64,000 nucleotides of DNA from Spisula solida (taxonomy: Eukaryota > Mollusca > Bivalvia > Venerida > Mactridae), in assembly GCA_947247005.1 (NCBI GenBank), contig OX365948.1:5084001-5148000 (forward strand), read 5' to 3'. The notes under the pieces are model-generated. The model made no database searches, was not told the origin of the DNA, and saw nothing but the letters and a program-made list of their open reading frames with translations. A program made the position numbers and the translations under genes. Position 1 is the first letter of the stretch; each line of letters begins with the position of its first letter. Shown here in pieces: positions 1 to 12,968 of the stretch.

Positions 1-265
1 AGATGAAAAGGTGTGTTGTGAGGCGTAATCCACAAATGTTGTTGTTCACGGGGCATGTTATTTCATGGGGAAATGGAAAACAATGTTTGAATAATAACGC
101 ATTTCATTTGTCGTATGTAATAGTATAAGCTGTGTTTAACCCAGGACAGAATCGACAACGTCCAGATTGTCTAATTATATTGTTCTTAGAAAGACTTTAG
201 GGCTCTATCACGAGTTGTCAACGTAAATTAAACCAGTTCTGGAAATTCTATTAAGCGAGCCTTTA

Positions 266-484
266 GACGAAATAAACTATAACAAATTTTTCGAGATAAT
301 AGACTATAACATCTGCTTAGAGATAATATACTATAGCATCTGCTTAGAGATTATATACTATAAAATCTGCTTAGAGATAATAAACTATAACATTTGATGA
401 GAGATAAAAGACTATAACATCAGCTTAGAGATAATATACTATAACATCTGCTTAGAGATAATATACTATAACATCAGCTTAGAA
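266..484. repeat. 27-bp tandem array, about 8 units
   Basis: Successive units contain ATACTATAACATCTGCTTAG followed by AGATA, starting near 293, 320 and 347 and then every 27 bases. Units differ by single substitutions (ATCTGC or ATCAGC, TATACT or TAGACT), so the array is not freshly amplified. It is not in an open frame and no function is suggested. Confidence 0.9.
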
Positions 485-539
485 TTGTGTACGAATCGTA
501 TATTCAACATTTAACTCATCTCAAAGCGATAAAGATATA

Positions 540-1130
540 CATGTAATACCCTCTCAAATATGAAAATAAATTGCTAACTCTGCATTAATGTAATAATTGT
601 CGAGGGTAGGTCATCAACACCAAACATAACAACTTTGGCCGCCCGGTTATGGAACATGGTTTTTGCAAACTGCTTAATATACTTATTGAGTTACAATCCA
701 ACAATTTATTCCCGTGTCATCACGCTTTGTGCTCTTTAGTAGCCTTGAATGACCGATATCGAAAGTATACTATTGTCGAAGGGAATATGCTACTTCGAAA
801 TAAATGTATCAATAATATGTACGGAATAATCTGCATCAATTGTGAAGTAATGCAGATTCTAACACAATAAAGTACTACTAAGTGGCTGAGTACGGGAAAT
901 GGAAAGTTTTAATTCAACCTTATTACTGAATTACGTGGACTTAAGGAGTTGCAGCATAACTCACATAACACGTATAGCTAATAAAAAACACTTCCATGTA
1001 CGCTCGTATAAATGAATTTAATTGAATGTTCACACGAATGCGAGAGGAATGAATTTAAGAGAAAAGAACTGCAACACCAATATACCACTCAAACAGGCAT
1101 CAAACACTTCAGTGATATTTTTCGTTCAAA
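540..1130. repeat. Old duplicated segment D1, copy 1
   Basis: This stretch aligns loosely, in the same order and orientation, with 6330-6960. Shared landmarks are a CAACAATTTATTC/CAACAATTCAATG block followed by GTGTCATCACGC and then AGTAGCCTTGAATG/AGTAGCCTGGAATGGCC (near 702-752 and 6484-6538), and downstream GGAATAATCTGCATCAA/GGAATAATCGACAACAA. A 73-codon open frame at 649-870 lies inside, but the second copy does not keep it open, so I read it as non-coding. An ancient duplication about 5.8 kb apart is the simplest explanation. Confidence 0.55.
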
Positions 1131-2359
1131 TCCATCAATGTGAAGTCTCCTTTGAAGAATTTGATCAAGAAAACGTGTAAAATGCTGCCAAATGTTAGCA
1201 CATACGTATTTCTATGTACGATTTAATACACTCAAAGTACGAAACACAATGTTTTTGAAAAATGAAATTGTTATTAAGTTTAAATGTATTTTTTATTTCT
1301 AACCAAATAAGATTGATGAACATGCTTGGCATATATACATATATATGTATATAAGCCGTCACCTACTGAACTACTCAAAGACATAAAAGTAAACAAGCTA
1401 CTCAAAGACATAAAAGCAAACAATCAAAGATGCCAGGTTAAAACATAGGAAACTTGCGATTCTAAAAGCGGAATATTCGAGATAAAATGTACAATTATGC
1501 GGTGTTAAATATTAGCCACTCCTTGATACAACCTTCAATCACACTTTGCTTAAACGGCATATGATTACCATTATACTACTTCACAAATAATTTGTACCTA
1601 GAACAGATTCGAACCCATGCTGAGCGGCGCCCTCGCAAATTCATGTACGCTATTAGAAAGGGTTTATTGAATTTACACACGCATGCTCTCCTCCAAAAAC
1701 AAAAACAGGTTGCGCAAATACCCACAGATCGGTATTTATTTTCAGACAATGTAATACATGTAACGTTACTAGCTATAATATTATAAGGTCGGAAGTAGTA
1801 GAAAACAACCGAACAAGAGAGGGAGAAGTAAGCCAATCATGGTAGTCTCATTCCACGGATGAGTGTACCCAATATGTTTGGTCACAAGCCCTTCATGACA
1901 CTCAAAAGTACACAAGTCGTGATCATTGCATGCACACCTGAAATATATACTAGAATCATACTAACCGGCGGATGAAATTTATTGTCACATATTTTGAACT
2001 GTATGATGGAATGGAAATTACAGTCAAATGTTTCCTTTACCCATAGTTCATGCTACATTGCTCATAGATTGTCCTATCTAAGGATCAACCTATGTGTCAA
2101 ATAATTCTAGACATTTAAGAACATACTCGAGAACTACAGCAGTCGTACGAGTCCTTATTTATCGGGTAATTTATCTAAACATCGTTAACCAATTCTTATT
2201 ATGGCATTATTCGACCAAATAAGGACAATTCTAGTTAGTAATATTTAATTGCCCGCCAACTTAGAACAGATGTAATCTATATTCTCAACCACTTTTACAT
2301 ACTGATTCTGGTTTAATGATTTCTGAATAGCAAGCTTTTTTGAAACCAACGAAATGTAC
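1131..2359. other. AT-rich DNA, nothing recognised
   Basis: Only short open frames occur on either strand, overlapping each other (for example 1592-1786 plus and 1576-1836 minus), without recognisable motifs, splice context or similarity to other parts of the window. A short alternating TA/CATATA run is present near 1331-1352. Confidence 0.5.
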
Positions 2360-2548
2360 GGGTTGGACAAGGGAGGATCTTAACTTGTTTAGTTAGGCAT
2401 TGTGTATCTTATGTTTTTTATGTTTTCTGTGCTCGGCTGGTTCAAGTGGGCATTGTACATTGTGTGTTTTAATGTTTTCTGTGCTCGGCTGGTTAAGCTG
2501 AGTGCTGACTTCCCTATCTGACTTAATATTATCTTTTTAACGTAAACA
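2360..2548 (+). repeat. Dispersed repeat R1, 3' part with internal duplication
   Basis: This copy of the R1 family has the diagnostic core TTTTCTGTGCTCGGCTGGTT twice (near 2420 and 2474) and ends with a variant of GTCTGACTTAATAT at about 2515. The core is therefore tandemly duplicated here, with about 54 bases between copies. It lacks the 5' part with the repeated ATTCAGC motifs seen in longer copies (13960-14552, 17036-17592, 50367-51075). Confidence 0.75.
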
Positions 2549-3234
2549 CATTTAGATAAGTGTTCCATTCTGCAGGTATATGTGTTGAACAGCCCCCCCC
2601 CCCCCCAACGCTAAGTTTAAGCATGTTTGAGTTAATGCGCAGATTACATGTGCATGACTGTCCATAACACTTGATTGTATTAGTAGCGAACATCAATTGA
2701 ATAAATACGATAAAATTATACAAATATATATTGACGTTCTATTACCCAATAACAATAACATTGAAAGTAACGAATAAGATAAATCGTAAAATAACGCTGT
2801 TACACACTTTGGGGTTGAATGTTTGTATTAAAACGAGAATCGTTTGTAAGAATGTAGGAGCTAGTACGTTTGGTTTAGGTGAACGAGAGATCCAAAATGG
2901 CATCGAAAAACAATCGACTAATTAGACACGCAATGCGGAGAGTATGTATTCAGTTCGATGTGAGGATATATAATACGAGAATCGGCCAAGAGATTATTGA
3001 ATAAGCCTTGAACAAATCCAATCACAACGTTCGCGTATAATGTCAAAGATACCTAATCAACTCGTCTACATGGTTTTAATGAGTTGGCGTAAGTTGCATT
3101 ACTACACAGTTGATTATTAAGCGGTAAGCTGCATACACCATAAACAGCTTATAAGTACAACCACCTTTTGTGACCTGTGATGCTGTAAGTTTGTACACCA
3201 ATGACTCTCATTTATACTCTAATAACCTTGATGT
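2549..3234. other. AT-rich DNA with a poly-C run
   Basis: A run of C bases interrupts the AT-rich background at about 2590-2606. The open frames at 2529-2723 (minus) and 2731-2925 (plus) are short, and the first simply reads through the homopolymer as glycines. No gene or repeat is recognised. Confidence 0.5.
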
Positions 3235-3430
3235 GAGTTAATTATCACCCGCCGATAAAATCGGTAGGGGGTGTATTGAAATGGCGTTGTCCGTCCGTCT
3301 GTCCGTCGGTCCGCAGCCATTTCTCTGTAACTATTTGGTAGAATTTCAGGAAACTTGAAATAAGTATGAACAGTCATACTAGGATGATGTTCTTTTGTTT
3401 GTTCTATTTATTACTCCATGGAGACCGAAG
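3235..3430 (+). repeat. Dispersed repeat with GTCC microsatellite and small hairpin
   Basis: The segment begins with an imperfect hairpin (CCGAT-AAA-ATCGG within ACCCGCCGATAAAATCGG) and is followed by an irregular GTCC/GTCT run at about 3288-3312. This arrangement, a hairpin next to a GTCCGTCC-type run, is of a kind I associate with dispersed repeats in bivalve genomes. That is recollection, not a database result. The downstream limit is uncertain. Confidence 0.45.
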
Positions 3431-6329
3431 AATTTAAATATATAAATGTCATTGCAACCGATTGGATTTTTTTTTAAATATGAAAAAATCAACCACTTAG
3501 TCAGATTTCAAAATAATTTTACAAATATAGTTGTTTGGCGACTCTCTTACTAAATTGACATTTTTGTCATAATTCGTCAAAAAAACATGTACGCCAGTGG
3601 ATGGGGTTCGTTGTTTATTGGGTAATTTCCGTAGATTTATTGCTCTTGATTTATTCAACAATTGTTATGCGATGGAAGCTTATTTTCCAAACTGCAATAA
3701 TACTGAGCTTAAATTCCCGACTGCGCAATGATACTAATAACCTGTAGGCGGGGGATATCAATTCAACGAACTTGTTTATTTTGTTTTATCTTGCCATATT
3801 TATATATCTTGTTTACCATGCAAAAAGATAATATTAAGTCGGACAAAGAAGGCAGAGTTAAGTTAATTAGGAAGTCTGACTCGTACAGATCAAATAAGGT
3901 AATTAATCGATCCAAACATAATCTCGATTAGATACATGTAAGCTCCGTTGTATGACGACCATGGAATATACAAATGTACATGCGATCACATATACTAATA
4001 TCCATGTCCATTTTATGTGGTATCTTTACATCTGCAAATAACTGCCTTATTGTTCTTGTGAATAAGACCAGTTTCAATCAAATATAAAACAAATCCGCTT
4101 ATTTAGCCCAGCCCGAGCACATAACTGGCACTTAAAACATCTCGTTTTGCTGACAATAGCTTTATATGGACAATATGTCTTACGTATAGTTTCTTATTGA
4201 TTGCTGCTGATATGGTTTGTAGTTTTGGTACTTATATAGGAAATCGAGTACGTGAACTTTTATTTCAAATACTTGAAGAAATGTGTATATATTGATCGAC
4301 ATGATAGCGATATTAAAAAAAGCCTAAAAGAACTAAATGTCAAGACATATCAAATCAATTGCAGGCTAAAGTAAATAGTATAGTATATCCTAATGATGAC
4401 ATACGAGTGAAAACATTCATATTTGAGGCAGTGATCCTGTTTGTATTCTTTTAAGGAAAGGGGATAATTCTTTTTTTGTGTTTTGTACCTTTCAGATAAA
4501 GATTTCGGGTCAAGAGTTGTATATCGCATTCAGATATAGCAGTGTCTTCCACACGTAACTATTTATGAGCTTTAACTTTATAAGATATAACAAATATAAA
4601 GTAAATAATTGGTAGAGAGCTACGATATTTTGATATCTGCTCCTTCCGCTGCGTCGAATAATTAAGTTCGTTTACATTTATATGACACATGAGGAGGTCA
4701 TTTGTACATGTCTGCAAGGCTTTTGACGTAATAACTGATTTAAAGTGGATGATAGATGTCACACGAGAATAGTATTGCATTGCAAATTGGATCACCTTAT
4801 AAATAATCTGGATTGAATTTGTCTGCGCGGAATAAGACATTGTGGAATTATTACAGATATATAATTAATCGATTGTACAACGGATTAGTTGGCAACGGAT
4901 GGACTGTTCGGCGAATGCGCAATTAGTCTACACGATTATCTGAAAAATGATGCAGAGCTACAATTTGGATACCGATGAGTACTATTATTTCTGGATATTG
5001 TTTACCGGTATTTTCATTGGCTTATATATAAAATATAAACAGTGAATGTCATTTGTGCAAACCTTAGAATTTATTGATACATGACCCCGAAGACAATTCT
5101 AGTTGGAAAATCGTAACCCCTGCGAGTTGAGTGTGACGAGTATATATATTGACTATGTATTTGAGACATACTGATACACCTTAATTATGCAAATTGAATA
5201 GACACAATTGTGTTACCTCGTTTTTATGACATTGACAAGCATTTGATTTGAATCACCTAATGACAAATACCACTATATTTACACTTTACAATACCGGTCT
5301 TATCACGGCATATCTAGGAGTTGTGATACACATTACATTTACAAACAAACAAATGCAGTATCACAGTATTCAATGACATATTTATGTTCAGATTGTTGAA
5401 CAAGATGCCATAGTGTCTCATGTTTGACGGACGTAACGTTCAATCATTATGTGGGAACGCTCCATTGACTCAATATAAATAATGTTATTACATAAATGGT
5501 CACTGGATTATAAGCTGATGCTTATCGACATGAGGATGTTCTCCTCATTGGCATGCTGCCGTTGCTGTATATCAATAGTGACACAATACACAAACCGGTC
5601 AGATAGTATTTCTCTCGAATGATATAGATTTGTATTAGATTTAATTTACACTCACATGTATGTATGATTTGAAGTATGCGAATACGACGGGTGTATTCAT
5701 GTTCGTTGTCTCCAGTGTATTACTTAAATAAAGGCCAAACACACAGTATTAACGTAGGTTTACTATACAATGAACTCAACTTCCGATGCTGATGCTCAAC
5801 ATAAACGCGTTCGGACCCAAAGTTCGTACCCGAACAATATATAATAACACAAACGTAACCGTATATAAGGTCACCTCCAATGCAATTTTAACCAAACAAA
5901 AATAGTAATTGTACACAATTTATAAACAGTACATTTGTCTTCGAGGAAAGTAAAAATAGATTAAAGGTAAGTTTGACAGTAATTATCTGGAGAGTTAAAT
6001 ATATAAAAAGAAATCCATTACGAGTACTATTATATTCCAAAAAATTCATTAACTTTCAGTGCTATAACGACAAATAAGTGACACCGTTTATAATAAATAT
6101 TAACCTTTATCGCTTTCACTAAACGTAAATATGTGAGCACAGAACAGAGTTCAAAACGTCTGTTATTTCTGATTTTGTCGCTGCTTTGGTTGCACATTCA
6201 ACTAATGTTAGCAGATAAGTAAATCAAACAAAAACGTGGTTGTAAAAGTACTACATGTATCAACTTTGTCATAGGTCTGATAGACTATTTAACGTAGAAG
6301 TCTTCCCAAAGCAATATTATACGTCATTC
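3431..6329. other. AT-rich DNA, nothing recognised
   Basis: I see no open frame above about 95 codons, no tRNA-like boxes, no terminal inverted repeats and no strong similarity to other parts of the window. The longest frame (4559-4840, minus) has no signal peptide, domain motif or plausible splice context. Confidence 0.5.
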
Positions 6330-6960
6330 TTTTTATTGGAATTTGCTTCAATGTAACTAATATGATAAAATGCAACTGGACATGTGTCCTCAACATGAAC
6401 CAGAACAAATTTGCCCCTGAGTGGCCTTAATGCAAAACACAATGTTTGCCAACAACATAATATGTATATTTGGTGACAAACCAACAATTCAATGGCGTGT
6501 CATCACGCGATGTTAATATCAGTAGCCTGGAATGGCCGCCGTCAAGCGCATTACTTTATTTAAGGTGTTATAACTACATAGAAATAGATGTGGCATGAAT
6601 CTGAGCGGAATAATCGACAACAAAGGTTAATCAATATCGATGGTTTTATTTCAACTAGAATTGCTGAAGTATAATTATGGGCATAACGGTGATTCCAAAC
6701 TCTTCAGTTGAGCGGAAGTTTAGAAATCGGTGTAAATAAGACGTATTGAAAGCGTCTGACTACCATGATGAAATTGTACGAATAACTTAAAATTGATGTG
6801 TCAGCATGTTGTCATGTCTTAAAATCGCGAATTTACTGTTTAGTTATTACTATATTATCCTATAATAAGCTTGCAGAATAAAGCTATAGCTGAAATTTTA
6901 TGTGCCATTTATTGCAAACGTTGAAACACCAACACTCGCGAATACTAGCTACAACGTATG
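6330..6960. repeat. Old duplicated segment D1, copy 2
   Basis: This is the partner of 540-1130. Similarity is scattered, with many small insertions and deletions, which suggests an old event. No open frame is shared between the two copies. Confidence 0.55.
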
Positions 6961-7199
6961 TGAAACGTAATATAATGCGCCCACACAAAATGTTATCCAA
7001 GTTTTAACATTTGTTTAGCAAGCATCCCGACTACTTTAGAGGAAGGTTCTTTTGCATTTATTCGGTAAGAATATAGACTAGCTAATGCAAAAGAACACGG
7101 GCTTATCTTTAAATATACACATTTTTTTCAAAAACAAATTATCGCGAAAACTGGAACCAACGTATTCAAAACGTTGAAGTATTTTGTAAACTCTCCAAG

Positions 7200-8640
7200 A
7201 AATCACTCAAGTGTCAATTAAAACAATCTAGCCGAGCAACTGCCGTGAAATTTGGGATAACACTTCTAACTGGTTGCATGTACGAAAACAGTATGTTGTT
7301 CAACTATTTTTTCGTATAACTTAAAAATGAAAAATCACATATTTTAAATATCATTTAAAAATACATATAACATGCATAGTCTAAAACAAACGGTATCGTG
7401 TGATTCCGTATATACGAAATTTCGTGCATGCCAAGTTTCATGTAATCAAATGTCAAACGTTTTCGGTGAAATGCAACTATCAGTTTTTAGGGGGGTTCCC
7501 CAAAATCTAAAAATATCATGAAAACTAGCCGAGCAAATCTGTTACGGGTTTACAACAATCACTATCACGAGGCTGTTCTTCATAAAAATCAGGTGTTTGG
7601 TACCTCTTGTACAGAAGAATTTAAGAGTTGGAATCACCTATGATGCATTTGGAACCTAAAATTTATTGTTCATACGCATTGAAGTCAACTATGAAAAAAA
7701 AAGGATTTTAACTAATTCAAAGCATGATTTAGCGTTTACTGTACAAATTGTGACTGGCGAAAAACATTAAATGAGCTCCGCTGTGCGATTTCCAACCGCT
7801 TCAAAAAATAACACAATTTGGGAAAATCAAATTTAGTATAGAGCAGATTTTTTGGGGGAAAAATGCAAAACAAGTATTTTTCTCATCATGTCTGTCTTGT
7901 AACATACTAAAAAGCTGGGTCCGAAAGTCGACCTTTTAAGGGTAAAACCTGACAAAATATAAAAGCAAAGCATTGATTTTTGGAATCTATAGATCACTTG
8001 GTCATTAATGTTCTTTTTTATAATAATATATTGTGATAGGTAGGTTGTAATTTAGAGTTTAAGATATCACGTTTTCCATCGTATTCCATGTCATTGCGCC
8101 AAACGCGATATTTTGCGATAAAACCTTTAAAAATATAAACAAAGTCTTGAATTTAATGAAACGGTTGACTACAAAGTTATTAATAAGTTTATTTGATAAT
8201 TAATCAAAGTGATCTGAACATAGTGCCTTGTAGTTTAATGCATCAAAAATTAATTGCCAGAATATTGTTCTAAACAAGAGCATTGTGAGATAAAATATTA
8301 CAACAAATCGGCTAAAACTATGAATTTTGGGAATCTATTGATTATTTTGTATTTGTTACGCCATAAAAAATACCGCACACTATAGAACTTGATTTCAGTA
8401 TTGTACAAGACATCCATAACATACTGTGATCCAACAAAATTGTTTAATGTGTATTTTATTTCACTTTTTGTAAATGTGGCTCTAACAAGGAGACTTCTGC
8501 TAATTAAATGACGTCATTATAATTATTGTGTTAAATGCAACGTCAATTACGTCATCTCAATCGGTATGTCTAGTGTTCATCATATCATAACATGCCACTT
8601 AGTGGGGCCATTTTGAAAAGGTTTAACTTTATTGAAACCT
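7200..8640. repeat. Diverged internally repetitive block
   Basis: Weak periodicity is visible. The word TAGCCGAGCAA occurs near 7230 and 7527. Related AT-rich units containing ATTTTTGGAATCTATAGAT and ATTTTGGGAATCTATTGAT lie near 7976 and 8323, with a weaker partner near 8145, giving a spacing of roughly 170-175 bases. No terminal repeats or open frames accompany it. It could be a decayed satellite or the interior of an old transposon. Confidence 0.35.
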
Positions 8641-9698
8641 TAAACATTGAACTACACAATTCTATCAATATTTGAAGAGATGAAATTTTGACCTCAGGTT
8701 GGAAATCCTAGAGCAGAGCTCAATTGCTCAATACAGACTTAAGCCTATCATCGAACGCTTCTTTACCTTACAAATATTGTAGAAAATATCCGTCTAATTG
8801 CCACAGTCCTGAGATCAAAGACAGTACGACAGGTTAATAGGAAACTAATTAATACTCAATAAAGCGATCATTGCTGTTCGAAACTATATGTACCACGCAT
8901 TCAACTATCTTAACTCAAGGCATTACATATATTTTATTGTAAACTCAGTTCTCCCCTTGTCAAACAAGAAACACGAACACGGGTATACATTGGTAAACTA
9001 AGAAAATATAAATTATAGTCATTTATTTTAACACGCATGTACAGATTTATATAACCAATTACTGCAAATACGTGAATGGCACGAGTATACAAAAAGAAAC
9101 GATCCAAAAATCGACCTTATTACAGGCCTGTCTATTTCTATTCAGTTGTGTGTAAAGTTCTGGAAAAGAGCATTGTTGAAAACAGTCTTCAAGTGGAATA
9201 ATACTTAGTAGTCTCCAAACACTATCGGATAGCAATTACGGATTCAAAATTCATAGACGTGCAATCTGTCATCGTCTTCCTGTTTTGTGGAAATTGGGCG
9301 ACTGTTTTGCACGATTTATTTTCAAGAATACTACAAGTGCATGATATATCTAAATATAGAACTGAATTACGTGATGTAAATTGGCGCGCAATTCACGTCT
9401 GAATAATTTGATTTCAAGTGTAAGAACGAATGACAAGTTTGTAAAGCAAAAACAGACACTTATATATATAGATATAGATACATATTATATGTGGTTTCGG
9501 AAGTTACTGCCTTGAAGATGAAGTAAAATATGTATTTTAAACGACAATATACGATGCGGCGGGCGGGGTCTTGCTAAACCCACTCGGGTGATTATGTTTC
9601 ATGCGAGCCGATTATCTAAACGCCGCCCTACACAGCCGTGCACAATCCTCTAATATACCGTTATAATATAGGTCATAGTATGAAATTGATTGGGTGTG
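8641..9698. other. Unassigned DNA with a short GC-rich island
   Basis: Most of this stretch is AT-rich without features. At about 9552-9645 a GC-rich island (starting GCGGCGGGCGGGG) interrupts the background just before the mariner-like element. It has no open frame or tRNA boxes. Confidence 0.4.
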
Positions 9699-9700
9699 TA

Positions 9701-11293
9701 CGAGGGTCGTTCATTTAATACCCGGACTATCTCAATAGCGCTTGATTGAAACATGCAACAGTATACACTTATTTCATGTCTGTTTGGTTAACAGTCAAAA
9801 CTATTGTCCCGAGGTATCGGGGAATACTTTTGAACTGTTGCACGAGGCCGATAGGCCGAGGGCAACAGTTCAAAATGTCTTCCCCGATACCGAGGGACAA
9901 TAGTTTTGACTGTTAACCCAAAACAGACATGAAATAACTGTTTTATTACCTACTACTCTATATAACTACAGTAAAGTTCTACTTATACAACAAACAAAAA
10001 GGATATTTCTAAGACATTTTGTCATACTAATAGCGGATATTTTTTGTTATCAATTCAAGACTGTCATTATCCCCATCATTTTATTATCAGACAAATAAAA
10101 TCGGCATGTAATAAAGCAAAAAGGGACAAAACATTGTTCAAGAGTTATATTAAAAATACGCTACAGATCTAGCAGGGTGTTTTTGCAGGAATTTATATTG
10201 CGCATCTTAGTGCGCAGGTAACAGTTCATCCAGGGGTGTAACAGTTAAAACTGTTGCCCTCCTGGCAATGAACTGTTTCATACCTGAATCTAAAAATAAA
10301 CATTAAGACATGAAACAGTCATAAATAACGAATTACTCGTTATATAGAGTGCTAGGTAATAATAATAAATATTCGTTTAATAAGACTTACACACCAACTG
10401 GATTATTTGACAAAACTTTGTATAATTTCATCCAACCGAACACAAACTGTGGTTACTATAGTAACCCAACAAAGATCTACCCGGCACAACCCAAATAGAG
10501 TGTTGATGTGGCAGGGTTCGTGGTATAATTGCCTATTTTCAACTTAAAATATTTGATAATGTTATATCTACATCTACGTAACATTTTTATAACGTTTGTT
10601 GTAATTTCTGTACTGTTACCGTGTTTGAAACGTTGTTTAGTGACAACGGGTGTGTTTCCATTAATAATGCAATAATGCAACGGATTATGATACAATTTCG
10701 TAAAAGTATTGGTCATACACCTATAAAACTAAAGATTCTATCTTAGAGAAGCCTTATGAGAATATTTGTATCGGTGGATTCCTGCTTTAAAACGGTTCCA
10801 TGATGACAAGAATCATCCCGCGATGATCCGAGGCCCGGCCAATCTTACGTCAGAAACAGGAAAGTGTCGTCGGTTAAACACCTGTTGGATGGTAAACACT
10901 ACTTGAAGAAAAACTCATATTGTAAATACGAGATCATGCGAAATTATCGTGGATATAGCATTTAACATCACTACCGAACATCTTAATGTTAAATTGGTGT
11001 GCTCGAATGACTTTATTGCTCCAAAACGATGATCAAATGGAGAAACAGTCTCGCGTTTTAGGAGCGAAAATGGCGTAATTAACATCACAACTTTTTGACG
11101 TCGACTTGGGCCGACTCGCGTTACACGTACTTATTAAAACATTAATAGTATGTAAACCCTTCGTCGCAACAAGTTGAAATTTCGTATGCGAATAAAGGAA
11201 TAGTGTGAATGTATTCCTGTAAGTTTTCATCAATATCAGCCCATGAGTTTTCCAGCAATAACGATCGTCCGGGTTTTAAATGAACGACCCTCG
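9701..11293 (-). mobile_element. Mariner-like element A, non-autonomous, with nested foldback DNA
   Basis: Terminal inverted repeats of about 26 bp begin CGAGGGTCGTTCATTTAA at 9701 and end with the reverse complement at 11293. They differ at one position and are flanked by TA on both sides (9699-9700 and 11294-11295), the Tc1/mariner target duplication. Similar CGAGGGT ends bound the second element at 18054-19351. No transposase can be read. Minus-strand frames at 11033-11233 and 10477-10716 have no DDE/D motifs, so orientation is only nominal. The 9770-10366 portion consists of hairpins that look like a separate insertion; without it the element would be about 1.0 kb. Confidence 0.8.
9770..10366. 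mobile_element. Foldback element inside mariner-like A
   Basis: A long hairpin spans 9770-9937. The left arm (9770-9841, with GTTAACAGTCAAAACTATTG) is matched by the right arm (9862-9937), and the loop itself contains GGCC-GATA-GGCC. A second hairpin lies at 10215-10285, with arms sharing CAGGTAACAGTTCAT against ATGAACTGTTTCATACCTG. Outside the hairpins, ACTCTATATAAC near 9955 is inverted as GTTATATAGAGT near 10340, so the parts form one symmetrical unit. No open frame is present. The hairpin sequence differs from the P1 palindrome at 25843-25962, although the architecture is alike. Confidence 0.65.
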
Positions 11294-11295
11294 TA

Positions 11296-11978
11296 TATGA
11301 TACGAATAAATACTGTAAAGTCGGCTACGTAATAACTTATCAGATGTCTCTAATCACGTATATATTTCACAACACAAATACATTTTCTTATTAAATGCGT
11401 ACACATACACTGTTTTTGTGTTTTTAATCTGAACATACTTTGACATGTGAACGATATCTACATTACTTGTACTCTTTGTTGATATTGAAAAAGTTAACAT
11501 CAAGCAAAAGTTTAAGTACGTTTTCCTGTTCAAGCTGATTTTTTCGTGAACAAGTTGATAACAATCTCATGTTTTTGTAAGACGAACAGCATATAGCATT
11601 ATTAATCTATCCTCTTTCCATTACAAAGTCATCAAAGCATTTAAAGCCGGAAATAGTTGTTCATTTCGTAAAAAAATAAAGAAATCAAAAGCATTAACTT
11701 CGAGGAAACGGTAATTATGTATTGTTAAGTATTTCCTGTTATACACTTACATGCAAAAGTAATTTTGCACAAACCTCAAAGGCATGTATGATTTTGATAC
11801 ATTTATATTCTGGGTTATGGTTTGTTGTTATCAAAGAGTTTAAAGCACCGGAATGATGATGTCTTCTGAGAAAATCATAGAATACTGTCTGAAACAATCG
11901 AGTGTAAGAGGAGATAAAAGTGAATCTTTTCGCACAACATTTGGAAACACAAAACGTGCCATATTATGCATATTTGAA
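11296..11978. other. AT-rich DNA, nothing recognised
   Basis: No coding signal, repeat or RNA motif was found between mariner-like element A and the SINE. Confidence 0.5.
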
Positions 11979-11979
11979 G

Positions 11980-12262
11980 GGATGGAACTGTGGCCGAGTG
12001 GTTAGTGCTCTCGATTCCCAATCCCGAGGATTCTTGTTTGAATTTATGTCGAGGCGATGGACATTTTAGAACATCATTCAGTGATTCCAACTAACTAATG
12101 GCGAACTGGGTGGAAAGTAGTGGAGGCAGTCTCGCGTGTATCGGTGCTGTACACCGGACACGCTTAAGAACCATGGTGTCAATTCGGAATAAGCTGGGAC
12201 ATCGAGCCCAGATTACGTGTATCACACAAACCTTCTGTAACCTCAAAGTCTGAGGTCATTCG
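11980..12262 (+). mobile_element. tRNA-headed SINE
   Basis: The head carries a near-perfect RNA polymerase III A box (TGGCCGAGTGGTTAG near 11991) and a weaker B box (TTGTTTGAATT near 12035), with the 5' end near 11983. This matches a tRNA-Ser/Leu-like head that has lost folding ability. A non-tRNA body follows, including ATCGGTGCTGTACACCGGAC near 12140, which resembles the conserved central domains shared by several invertebrate SINE families (Meta or V type). I cannot assign it to one. The tail near 12262 is not clearly delimited and no flanking duplication was identified. Confidence 0.7.
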
Positions 12263-12612
12263 CTAGTAAGCCAGTGATAAAACTGAATTGCTACGCTCTA
12301 CAACAGACTGTTACTGTCTCAGTCGAACGCAAATAATGCATATACACTACAAAAGACATCGCCTCATAAAATTGACATTACAACATGACGGTAAAAAAGC
12401 ATTTATTTATTTATTTTTAAAACATCATACGTCGTATCAAAACTTTTGTATCATAATATCGTGCATACGAAGACATTCGCAATTATTTAGGACCAAATAT
12501 CAAACCTTCAGTATGAATTATAAATATGTCAGGAAAATAAGTGTGAATTAAACAACACATATATGCAAGATACTCTAAACAATAAACGCGCTGAATAACG
12601 GTATATCAAATC

Positions 12613-12968
12613 GTACACACGTTCTTCACAACCTGACATATACCAGCCTGACATCTTCTAGTGTATTAATGTACACACGTTCGTCACAACCTGACATATA
12701 CCAGCCTGACATCTTCTAGTGTATTAATGTACTCACGTTCTTCACAACCTGACATATACCAGCCTGACATCTTCTAGTGTATTAATGTACTCACGTTCTT
12801 CACAACCTGACATATACCAGCCTGACATCTTCTAGTGTATTAATGTACTCACGTTCGTCACAACCTGACATATACCAGCCTGACATCTTCTAGTGTATTA
12901 ATGTACTCACGTTCGTCACAACCTGACATATACCAGCCTGATATCTTCTAGTGTATTAATGTACTCAC
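12613..12968. repeat. 58-bp tandem array, 6 units
   Basis: Units containing CCTGACATATACCAGCC and ATCTTCTAGTGTATTAATG repeat with a period of exactly 58 bases (GTTC starts near 12621, 12679, 12737, 12795, 12853 and 12911). Units are nearly identical. The variants ACACACG versus ACTCACG and TTCTTC versus TTCGTC alternate, which suggests recent expansion. It is not coding. Confidence 0.95.

Noticed and set aside
649..870. 73-codon open frame as a small gene
   Set aside because: It lies in duplicated segment D1 and the frame is not preserved in the second copy at 6.4 kb; no motif is recognisable.
2529..2723. Glycine-run protein on the minus strand
   Set aside because: The glycines only reflect a poly-C homopolymer and the frame has no other support.
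12613..12968. CRISPR-like array
   Set aside because: The whole 58-bp unit is conserved, with no variable spacer.
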